Part shown: positions 1-5,801 of the stretch, in pieces
Numbering within the stretch: the first letter of the stretch is position 1
How the letters are laid out: every line of letters begins with the position of its first letter
Assembly (NCBI GenBank): GCA_964628455.1
Contig: CAZVPD010000138.1
Coordinates: 1 to 9,893 of the forward strand
Reading direction: 5' to 3'
From: JAQVWU01 sp964628455
GTDB lineage: Bacteria > Bacillota > Clostridia > Oscillospirales > CAG-272
Length of the DNA stretch: 9,893 nt
Program-made: the position numbers and the translations under genes
Notes under the pieces: generated by a model
What the model was told of the DNA's origin: nothing
What the model saw: only the letters and a program-made list of their open reading frames with translations
The model's database searches: none

Positions 1-1036
1 GAAGTTCGGGAGAACGCGTGCAGGATGAATATTCCACGTCGATACGCCGTTTGATATTATACGCACAAAGCGAACCCGAAAAAGCGTCGCGCGTCAGCCG
101 GGCAGGCATCATGTTCCCGCCATTCGCAGTAAACCGGCTGTCGGAAGCCGAAAGTTTTTCAACAACATGGAAAAACGCACCTTCTATGTGCTTGTCAAAA
201 AAATCCGCTGTTTCCGCATTATAGAATTTACCCGAACGCCAGTTATAATTCGATGCGAAATTAAGCAGTGCGGAAGCATAGGTATGAGTCGAGGCAATGC
301 CCGGTTTCAGATAAAATTCTTTGAAGGAGGCGCAAGCGAGAACAGATCCCATAATAGGTGCCAGCCGTATATAAGGCGGTTCCATCATATTGACAAGACA
401 ATAATCACAGATCCATTCCGTCAGATAACGGTCCAGTTTCGGAAACTTTGTTCGTTGCGAAAGCCATAAACCGCATAACATATCAAGGCCTTTTACAGGT
501 GAAATAAAATCGGGAAGATTGATTATTTCATATATATATAAAAAGATATAGCTGTAATCCGTCTGCAGCCATATATTTCGTCTTGCATTATCCCGCCACC
601 ACAGATAATAATCACGCTGTTCCCTGTTAAGCTGCATATACTGCGGCATATAAGAAAAAAAAGCGATGAATTCGCATTGCGTGCCGGAAAGAAAATAATA
701 CTTTAAGGCATCCGCACGAAACCGCTCATAAAAAGAATATTTGGAAGGCCAGTGCCACACAGACACATTTGTGATCAGCTGATTATCGGGTTTATAGGAG
801 CAGACAGGTTCCGAAATATATTTTTTCGCCGGTTCGGAGCCGGGCGCGCTTTTCTTCGGAATGAAAACACCGGAATCCGATGCAGTCCCGCGTATAATAT
901 CGATTTCCACAGTTTCGGTGTCGCGGGAGAATGCCGCGGTCGTTTTTTTCGGAGGAAGCATGTATTCTATTTCCCAAAAAAGATCGTCCCGCCCGGTATT
1001 TTTTTTATCCGGATTCTTGAAATCGCCGTTCGACAT
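1..1036 (-). CDS. TerB-N domain protein, C-terminus cut by window edge
   Basis: I translated this minus-strand frame by hand from the ATG at 1036 to the left edge. It stays open for 345 codons with no stop, so the C-terminus lies outside the window. After a polar, probably disordered N-terminus (residues 1-90) comes a Trp/Tyr-rich stretch typical of the TerB-N domain: VSVWHWPSKYSFYERFR near 91-107, FFSYMPQYMQLNREQRDYY at 126-144, a WWR at 146-148, and TDYSYIFLYIYEIINLP at 159-175. In known proteins TerB-N usually precedes TerB and TerB-C domains. The family is linked to tellurite-resistance and envelope or phage stress systems, but its biochemistry is unknown. The start at 1036 has GGTGAT four bases upstream. 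An in-frame ATG at 1042 is the alternative. A sigma-A promoter lies upstream (1067-1095). The family call is by recalled motifs; the reading frame is certain. Confidence 0.8.
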   Translation of the reverse strand, partial: MSNGDFKNPDKKNTGRDDLFWEIEYMLPPKKTTAAFSRDTETVEIDIIRGTASDSGVFIPKKSAPGSEPAKKYISEPVCSYKPDNQLITNVSVWHWPSKYSFYERFRADALKYYFLSGTQCEFIAFFSYMPQYMQLNREQRDYYLWWRDNARRNIWLQTDYSYIFLYIYEIINLPDFISPVKGLDMLCGLWLSQRTKFPKLDRYLTEWICDYCLVNMMEPPYIRLAPIMGSVLACASFKEFYLKPGIASTHTYASALLNFASNYNWRSGKFYNAETADFFDKHIEGAFFHVVEKLSASDSRFTANGGNMMPARLTRDAFSGSLCAYNIKRRIDVEYSSCTRSPEL

Positions 1037-1066
1037 ACACATCACCGTTTTGTATTTAATTATAAT

Positions 1067-1095
1067 ATTTTATCATAAATACGACCGAATGTCAA
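1067..1095 (-). promoter_or_regulatory. Sigma-A promoter of the TerB-N gene
   Basis: On the minus strand a perfect -35 box TTGACA (1095-1090) is followed after 17 bases by a -10 box TAAAAT (1072-1067). Transcription would start near 1060, about 24 bases upstream of the proposed ATG at 1036, which fits a short leader. Confidence 0.7.
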
Positions 1096-1108
1096 CATCA
1101 TTTTGACA
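1090..1108. repeat. Inverted repeat TGTCAA-N7-TTGACA over the -35 box
   Basis: TGTCAA at 1090-1095 and TTGACA at 1103-1108 are perfect inverted arms around 7 bases. The left arm is the -35 element of the minus-strand TerB-N promoter. The right arm has no acceptable -10 box 17 bases downstream on the plus strand, so it is not an obvious second promoter. It could be an operator for a dimeric regulator, or chance. Confidence 0.35.
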
Positions 1109-1142
1109 TAGGCAAATTCCCAAAGCAGGTTCCGCTACGGAA

Positions 1143-1171
1143 TTTTGCAACGGAATTTCCGGAATGCAAAA
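1143..1171. repeat. Imperfect hairpin with CGGAATTTCCG core
   Basis: The outer arms TTTTGCA (1143-1149) and TGCAAAA (1165-1171) flank the near-perfect palindrome CGGAATTTCCG (1151-1161), offset by two bases. The element lies between the two divergent promoters, outside both expected transcripts. That favours a protein-binding site over a terminator. Function is unknown. Confidence 0.3.
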
Positions 1172-1223
1172 ACAAGCCGTATATCCTGACTTTGAATTTT
1201 ATTTGTATTTATTTCATAAAACA

Positions 1224-1252
1224 TTGACAAACCGATAAATATACGGTAATAT
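1224..1252 (+). promoter_or_regulatory. Sigma-A promoter of the small membrane-protein gene
   Basis: TTGACA at 1224-1229, a 17-base spacer, then TAATAT at 1247-1252. Transcription would start near 1259. The leader carries AGGAG at 1273-1277, eight bases before the ATG at 1286. Confidence 0.8.
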
Positions 1253-1285
1253 AAATATAATAAACATAACAGAGGAGAAAATATC

Positions 1286-1621
1286 ATGAATATCAATGAC
1301 AGAACAAATTCATTCGACCGTGCCGATATCGAGCAGAACAAAGTCGTCTCCGCTCTCTCTTATTTCGGCATACTCTTCTTTTTACCTTTGGTGGCATGCC
1401 CGAATTCGAAATTCGGACGGTTTCATGCCAATCAGGGTCTGGTGCTTTTATTATGTTCTGTAATAGGCGGTTTCCTGAATATGATACCGATATTGGGCGG
1501 ATTAGCTGCATCCCTTGTCGGAATCGCTGTTTTTATACTTTTCCTGTTCGGTCTTGTCAATACTCTAAACGGATTTGCGAAGGAGCTTCCGCTGATAGGA
1601 AACATCTCCATCATCAAGTAA
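1286..1621 (+). CDS. Small membrane protein, DUF4870-like
   Basis: The protein has 111 residues. A short polar N-terminus (1-19) is followed by hydrophobic segments at about 21-39, 51-70 and 73-94, then a short polar tail. It resembles small clostridial proteins of the DUF4870/Tic20-like type, which share the pattern NKVVSALSYFGILFFLP, a polar FHANQGL loop (about 46-52) and a GLVNTLNG-ELPLIG end. Their function is unknown; some family members carry an extra N-terminal zinc ribbon, absent here. The start is well supported by AGGAG eight bases upstream and a near-consensus promoter. It is divergent from the TerB-N gene and ends one base before the stop of the convergent DUF6873 gene. The gene is secure; the family name is from memory. 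Confidence 0.8.
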   Translation: MNINDRTNSFDRADIEQNKVVSALSYFGILFFLPLVACPNSKFGRFHANQGLVLLLCSVIGGFLNMIPILGGLAASLVGIAVFILFLFGLVNTLNGFAKELPLIGNISIIK

Positions 1622-1622
1622 T

Positions 1623-2315
1623 TCAAATGATCATCAGCCCTCCATAATCTGTCAGCACATCATCTTCCAGGCTGATAATATCCTTACCGCGGCTTAAAAC
1701 AGCCGCTTTTATTTTTTCTCCTTCGGGATGTGCCGATATATTGCCGAAGAAAGCCACGCTGTTCCCGATCACACCCGAAGCGCCTCCGATAAAACCGCAG
1801 CCGTATCCCTCTAGCCTGATACCTCCACCTGTGATAAAAGTGACGGAGACACCATATTCCGCAACTGCGGACGCGACAGCGGGATCGGCGGTTATGAGAC
1901 TGCCGTCATCAATCACGCATGCGGAACAGCGCGAATATCCCTGACGGATAAATACGGACCTACGGGTATCTTTCAGGATCATTTCCGAAAGACGGTCAGT
2001 CCGGCCGAAAACAATATCGCCGACACGAAGAGCATTCAGAACAATATCTTTCGGATATTCTTTTTCCGGAACGATTTTTTCGGTTATGATGACGCAGCCG
2101 AGTTTTTGAAACACAGAAGAATTCAAAGCATAATATCCGGCATACGTAAGCAAAGCACCCGAACGGAGCCGGTATACAAGCATATCGGGATGAGAAGCAA
2201 CCGGTTCGGGCAATCGCTCATACGGGGGAAGGAGCACAGGTGTCAGACCCGATTCTTTCAGACGTTCGCGAATTTTAACGCTTATTTTATCACTGCATAA
2301 AACATATTTGATCAT
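1623..2315 (-). CDS. DUF6873-family (GME/pentein-like fold) protein
   Basis: From the ATG at 2315 the protein has 230 residues. Features recalled from the DUF6873 family are HPDM at 42-45, a Cys-bearing stretch QGYSRCSACVIDDGSLITAD (125-144), GFIGGASG (174-181), HPEGEKI (196-202) and a C-terminal LTDYGG. The repeated small alpha/beta units fit the guanidine-modifying-enzyme (pentein) fold to which this family has been assigned; no substrate is known. In characterised pentein enzymes a nucleophilic Cys sits in a GG-x-C context near the C-terminus. Here the tail is YGGLMII with no Cys. The start at 2315 is preceded by AAAGGG. A TTG at 2351 gives a longer frame but lies inside a terminator hairpin, so I rejected it. 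No convincing promoter was seen between rpmB and this gene. Confidence 0.8.
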   Translation of the reverse strand: MIKYVLCSDKISVKIRERLKESGLTPVLLPPYERLPEPVASHPDMLVYRLRSGALLTYAGYYALNSSVFQKLGCVIITEKIVPEKEYPKDIVLNALRVGDIVFGRTDRLSEMILKDTRRSVFIRQGYSRCSACVIDDGSLITADPAVASAVAEYGVSVTFITGGGIRLEGYGCGFIGGASGVIGNSVAFFGNISAHPEGEKIKAAVLSRGKDIISLEDDVLTDYGGLMII

Positions 2316-2331
2316 CGGTCCCTTTCCGGAC

Positions 2332-2360
2332 AAAAAACAAGACGGGAACAAACTCCCGTC
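2332..2360 (-). terminator. Rho-independent terminator of rpmB
   Basis: Arms of seven perfect base pairs (GACGGGA 2341-2347, TCCCGTC 2354-2360) enclose a 6-base loop. On the minus strand they are followed by TTG and then six T residues (2337-2332). The stem may extend by CAA/TTG (2338-2340 with 2363-2365) across a two-base bulge. It stands about 90 bases after the rpmB stop and only 16 bases before the ATG of the DUF6873 gene. Confidence 0.85.
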
Positions 2361-2450
2361 ACTTGTCTTTTATTTTCAGCCAAATAAATACGCAACTCAA
2401 GACTGTACCGGCTATCTGCGTTATGCCGATTTTGATCATCCGTGGGGAGA

Positions 2451-2639
2451 TTAAACCGCTCTTGTAACTTTATTTGACCGCAGACAACGAGAGCAGACAC
2501 TCAAAGTCTTGTGGGTTCCGTTGACAACGGATCTGACTTTTCTGATATTGGGTTTCCAGGTTCGGTTGGTCTTGCGGTTCGAGTGAGAGACGTTCAGACC
2601 GAATACAACCTGCTTTCCGCATATTTCACATTTTGCCAT
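2451..2639 (-). CDS. rpmB: 50S ribosomal protein L28
   Basis: This 62-residue protein matches bacterial L28, a late-assembling large-subunit protein. It begins MAKCEICGK, has the conserved basic stretch NVSHSNRKTNRTWKPNI (16-32), and ends with a VCSRCLRSNKV-type segment. Cys4, Cys7, Cys49 and Cys52 form two CxxC pairs, so this is the zinc-binding (C+) form. The start at 2639 is fixed by GGAGGT seven bases upstream; a longer reading from 2663 runs through that ribosome binding site. It appears to be a single-gene unit: two overlapping promoters lie just upstream, between it and the acyl-CoA synthetase gene, and a strong hairpin terminator follows. Confidence 0.97.
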   Translation of the reverse strand: MAKCEICGKQVVFGLNVSHSNRKTNRTWKPNIRKVRSVVNGTHKTLSVCSRCLRSNKVTRAV

Positions 2640-2721
2640 GTATCGCACCTCCAAATAAAACATTCGATAAAAAACGATCTAATACCGACGATATCGTTCG
2701 TTTATAAAGTCAACAACCGAT

Positions 2722-2750
2722 ATTATATCATAAATAATAACATATTGCAA
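2722..2750 (-). promoter_or_regulatory. rpmB promoter P1, extended -10
   Basis: On the minus strand TTGCAA (2750-2745), a 17-base spacer ending in TGA, and a perfect TATAAT (2727-2722). The TGA gives a TGn extended -10 that compensates for the weaker -35. The start would be near 2715, leaving a leader of about 75 bases. Confidence 0.7.
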
Positions 2751-2762
2751 TAGTTGCGTCAA
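2734..2762 (-). promoter_or_regulatory. rpmB promoter P2, overlapping P1
   Basis: On the minus strand TTGACG (2762-2757), a 17-base spacer and TATTAT (2739-2734). It overlaps P1 by half, so the two would compete for polymerase. Its -35 starts 16 bases after the acyl-CoA synthetase stop codon. Confidence 0.5.
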
Positions 2763-2778
2763 ATAATTCATAATATTT

Positions 2779-4449
2779 TTAATGACTGTTTTTATACAAC
2801 AGAGCATCATGCTTTTTTATTTCGCCGCGTTTGATTTTACCGCTCGGAGTTTTAGGCAGTTCCGAAACGAATTCGATGACGCGCGGATATTTATAGGGCG
2901 CCGTATTGCGCTTGAAATACATCTGTATTTCTTTTTTCAATTCATCCGATGCCTGATATCCGCGGTTCAATATGATCGTAGCTTTTACCACCTGTCCCCT
3001 GACCTCGTCCGGAACAGCCGTTACGGCACATTCCATCACCGCGGGATGTTTCTGTAACACGCTTTCAACTTCAAACGGACCGATTCTGTAACCTGAGCAT
3101 TTGATGATATCATCATCGCGGCCTTCGAACCAATAATATCCCTCCGAATCGCGCCATGCCATGTCTTTGGTGTTATACACACCGTCCGAAAACGATTCAG
3201 CCATCGCACCTGGATTATTGCGGTATTCGCAGAATAATCCGCAAGGACGTCCTTTAACGGCATTACGTATAACGATAGATCCTGTGACACCGTCTTCACA
3301 CTCGTTTCCCTCACTGTCAACCAGTGTTATATCGTATAATGGCGCAGGTTTGCCCATAGATCCCGTCTTGACCGGATCCCATCCGAAATTGGCAAGCAAT
3401 ACGGAGGTTTCCGTCTGACCGAAACCTTCATGCACCGTGAGTCCCGTCGCACTGTGAAAACGTTCGATCACTTCGGGATTCAAAGGTTCTCCGGCAGAAG
3501 AACAATGCTGCAGCGATGAATAATCATACAGGGACATATCCTCGGAGATCATGCTGCGCAGGACAGTCGGAGGAGCACAGAACGTCGAAAGATGCAGACG
3601 GTCGATAGCTTCGAGCAATTTGACGGCACTGAAACGCTTTGTATCGTATGCGACTATGATCCCGCCGGCAATCCATTGTCCGAAAATTTTACCCCAGGCA
3701 AATTTAGCCCACCCGGAATCCGAATAAGTGAGATGCCGCCCTTCGTCCGCGACATGCTGCCAATATTTGGCCGTTGTGATATGACCCAGCGGATATGTAA
3801 AATCATGAGAGACCATCTTGGGAAAACCGGTTGTGCCGGATGAAAAATAGATAAGCATTGTTTCGCTGTTTGACATGGCAACGCGTTCGAATTTTTCCGA
3901 AGCCACGGCTGTTTCCATACGCAGATCAATCCAGCCGTCCGGGATGTTTTCTCCGACTACCGCGACTTGAATTTTTTCAGAACACCTGGGCAGAGCGTCG
4001 GAAATCTGCCTGATACGGTCATCATCATCCACCGTGCAGATCATTTTTACAGACGCGCACTCACAGCGATAGGCAATATCTTCCGCAGTAAGCTGATAAG
4101 TAGCCGGAATGGCTATAACGCCCATTTTTATAGCTGCCAGCAGACAAATCCAGGCTTCCGCACGTTCACGGAGCATCAATAATATACAGTCTCCTTTTTT
4201 TAATCCGCGGGAAGCGAAAAAATTCGCGGTTTTATCAGACATGACCGATAAATCGCTGAAACTGTAATGATATTCGTTTTCGTCGTCATAACGCAGCAAA
4301 GCGGCTTTTTCCGGTTCAAGGCGTTTATATTCATCAATAATGTCATAAGCGAAATTAAAATTCTCGGGTATTATTAAATGATAACCGGCAATAAAATCAT
4401 CATAACTTTTAAATTCAGTCCGTCCGAGAAATCTGTCCAGAAAGTTCAT
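2779..4449 (-). CDS. AMP-forming acyl-CoA synthetase (medium-chain type)
   Basis: This 556-residue member of the ANL superfamily should activate a carboxylic acid with ATP to an acyl-adenylate, then transfer it to CoA. Core motifs are intact: the P-loop YFSSGTTGFPK (201-211), HEGFGQTE (340-347), the adenylate-binding YNTKDMAWRD (425-434), the hinge region GRDDDIIKCSGYRIGPFEVE (443-462), and PKTPSGKIKR (532-541) with the catalytic Lys538. Length and the N-terminal PENFNFAYD (28-36) fit the medium-chain acyl-CoA synthetase group. The substrate cannot be read from sequence; medium-chain, branched or aromatic acids are all possible. It is the last gene of the minus-strand run, 36 bases after an XRE-cupin regulator, with GGAG eight bases before its ATG. 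I saw no hairpin terminator after it. Confidence 0.9.
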   Translation of the reverse strand: MNFLDRFLGRTEFKSYDDFIAGYHLIIPENFNFAYDIIDEYKRLEPEKAALLRYDDENEYHYSFSDLSVMSDKTANFFASRGLKKGDCILLMLRERAEAWICLLAAIKMGVIAIPATYQLTAEDIAYRCECASVKMICTVDDDDRIRQISDALPRCSEKIQVAVVGENIPDGWIDLRMETAVASEKFERVAMSNSETMLIYFSSGTTGFPKMVSHDFTYPLGHITTAKYWQHVADEGRHLTYSDSGWAKFAWGKIFGQWIAGGIIVAYDTKRFSAVKLLEAIDRLHLSTFCAPPTVLRSMISEDMSLYDYSSLQHCSSAGEPLNPEVIERFHSATGLTVHEGFGQTETSVLLANFGWDPVKTGSMGKPAPLYDITLVDSEGNECEDGVTGSIVIRNAVKGRPCGLFCEYRNNPGAMAESFSDGVYNTKDMAWRDSEGYYWFEGRDDDIIKCSGYRIGPFEVESVLQKHPAVMECAVTAVPDEVRGQVVKATIILNRGYQASDELKKEIQMYFKRNTAPYKYPRVIEFVSELPKTPSGKIKRGEIKKHDALLYKNSH

Positions 4450-4485
4450 CGCACCATCTCCGTTTTATAATCTTAATCTATCCGC

Positions 4486-5037
4486 TTATTCGTTGATAAC
4501 CGTCAGAAAACGCGCCGGTTCTCCGCCTACCGCTCTTTGCCCGTGCGGTATGGCAGGATTAAAATAAATGCTGTCGCCGGTTTTCAGAATATATTCCCTG
4601 TCTTTCAGAATGACGGAGACTGTTCCGCTGAGTACATAATTGAATTCCTGTCCTTCATGAACCACAAGTTCCGGTTTTGATTCCGACGGTTCGAGAGATA
4701 CAATCATCGGTTCCATCTGACGATTGATATAATTATAAGCAAGTGACGTAAATTTATAGCCTTTATATCGCTCGATGCTGATGCCCCTGCCCTGACGTAC
4801 GACAGTACAGTCAACCATCCGCGGTTCGTCTCCTATTAGCAATACAGTCGGGTCGACACCCAGCGCGTTTGCTATCAGATATAATTTTCCGACCGGAATA
4901 TCCTCGATTCCGGTTTCATATCCGGCATAAATACCCGGCGAAACATTGATGTCTGAGGCAACTTTTTCCGCGGATATACCTAATATTTCACGCAGTTCAT
5001 GAACCCGCTCAGCGATCTGTTTAACCTGAAGCAGCAT
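4486..5037 (-). CDS. XRE-family regulator with C-terminal cupin sensor
   Basis: This 183-residue protein has an N-terminal helix-turn-helix of the XRE/Cro type (about 5-66; ISAEKVASDINVSPGIYAGYE at 21-41 with some drift from consensus) and a C-terminal cupin_2 barrel (about 100-183). The cupin motifs are VHEGQEFNYVLSG (126-138) and GDSIYFNPAIPHG (154-166), with His127 and His165 as candidate metal or ligand contacts. Proteins of this layout are cytosolic repressors or activators that sense small molecules. The ATG is two bases after the plsY stop, and its AAGGAG lies inside the end of plsY, so the two are probably translationally coupled. A homologous regulator/AMP-ligase pair recurs in Clostridia as far as I recall, which suggests it controls the synthetase that follows. 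Confidence 0.88.
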   Translation of the reverse strand: MLLQVKQIAERVHELREILGISAEKVASDINVSPGIYAGYETGIEDIPVGKLYLIANALGVDPTVLLIGDEPRMVDCTVVRQGRGISIERYKGYKFTSLAYNYINRQMEPMIVSLEPSESKPELVVHEGQEFNYVLSGTVSVILKDREYILKTGDSIYFNPAIPHGQRAVGGEPARFLTVINE

Positions 5038-5039
5038 AT

Positions 5040-5774
5040 TTATTTCTCCTTATCCTTATCCGTTTCCGTACTGTCTTTTATTACTGCCGGATCAGACTTT
5101 CTTTTTAAAGAAAATTTATTTTCGGTTCCCAGCCGGATCCGTTTTATATTGCCGCGATGCAGATAAATGATCAAAACAGCGATTATAAAAGCGATGATGA
5201 CATGAAATCCGCCTCCGGTCATCCTGTATAAAACAAGCGGATACACCATCATGCACATGACAGAACCAAGGGAGATATATCTTGTAAAAATCACAATCAA
5301 GGCAAATATCGAAAAAAGAAGCGCGAACACAAGAGGATCGAGACATAATACCATGGATGCGGTGACAACAACACCTTTTCCGCCTTTAAAACCGAAGTAA
5401 AGCGGAAACACATGCCCCAGGATGCAGCCGAGTCCGGCAAAATAGGCTCCGTATTCCCCTCCGAGCATACGTCCGATAAGGATCACCGATACAACAGCTT
5501 TCAGGGCATCACCCAGAAGAGTAAAAACGGCTGCCGATTTTCCATAGGTACGCAGCATATTCGTCATGCCTGCATTCCCGCTTCCGTGTGATCGTATATC
5601 ATCTCCGAAACGATATTTAGATATGATCAATCCGAAATTAAGACTACCGAGAAGATATGAAATACCTCCGTAAACCAGATAACCCAGTATTAAAACAGCA
5701 ACATGAAGACCGTATTCCTGGCCTGCGAGTCCAATAAAACCATATTTCCAGATTTCGGAAAAAGCAAAGCCCAT
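5040..5774 (-). CDS. plsY: Glycerol-3-phosphate acyltransferase PlsY
   Basis: PlsY is an integral membrane enzyme that moves the acyl group from acyl-phosphate (made by PlsX) to glycerol-3-phosphate, the first step of phospholipid synthesis. All signature segments are present: SHGSGNAGMTNMLRTYGK (62-79), GDALK (88-92), GHVFPLYFGFKGGKGV (120-135) and HRGNIKRIRLGTENKF (206-221). Several hydrophobic helices lie between them. At 244 residues it is longer than the usual ~200-220. About 20 extra residues precede the first helix (starting near 23), and a charged Lys/Asp/Glu tail follows residue 222. I chose the ATG at 5774 because GGGAGGG lies six bases upstream; the in-frame ATG at 5798 has no ribosome binding site. 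It begins 27 bases after der, as in the common der-plsY order, but gpsA is not the next gene. Confidence 0.95.
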   Translation of the reverse strand: MGFAFSEIWKYGFIGLAGQEYGLHVAVLILGYLVYGGISYLLGSLNFGLIISKYRFGDDIRSHGSGNAGMTNMLRTYGKSAAVFTLLGDALKAVVSVILIGRMLGGEYGAYFAGLGCILGHVFPLYFGFKGGKGVVVTASMVLCLDPLVFALLFSIFALIVIFTRYISLGSVMCMMVYPLVLYRMTGGGFHVIIAFIIAVLIIYLHRGNIKRIRLGTENKFSLKRKSDPAVIKDSTETDKDKEK

Positions 5775-5801
5775 AAAAATCCCTCCCGGCATATGCATTT
5801 A

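Noticed and set aside
18..469. Plus-strand frames of 68 and 100 codons
   Set aside because: They are antisense to the continuous TerB-N frame, have no ribosome binding sites and read as low-likelihood protein.
752..1106. Plus-strand frames of 108 and 81 codons and a minus-strand frame of 61
   Set aside because: All overlap the N-terminal part of the TerB-N gene in other frames; none has family resemblance or a start signal.
2316..2351. TTG start at 2351 for the DUF6873 protein
   Set aside because: It lies in the loop of the rpmB terminator. The ATG at 2315 has its own AAAGGG and matches the family N-terminus.
2312..2500. 62-codon minus-strand frame between rpmB and the DUF6873 gene
   Set aside because: It overlaps the end of rpmB and runs through the terminator hairpin; no start signal or recognisable sequence.
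3036..3929. Frames of 83 to 94 codons on both strands within the acyl-CoA synthetase gene
   Set aside because: Shadow frames of a gene whose motifs are all intact; no frameshift is needed to explain the region.
5775..5798. Upstream ATG at 5798 for plsY
   Set aside because: No ribosome binding site precedes it, whereas GGGAGGG stands six bases before the ATG at 5774.
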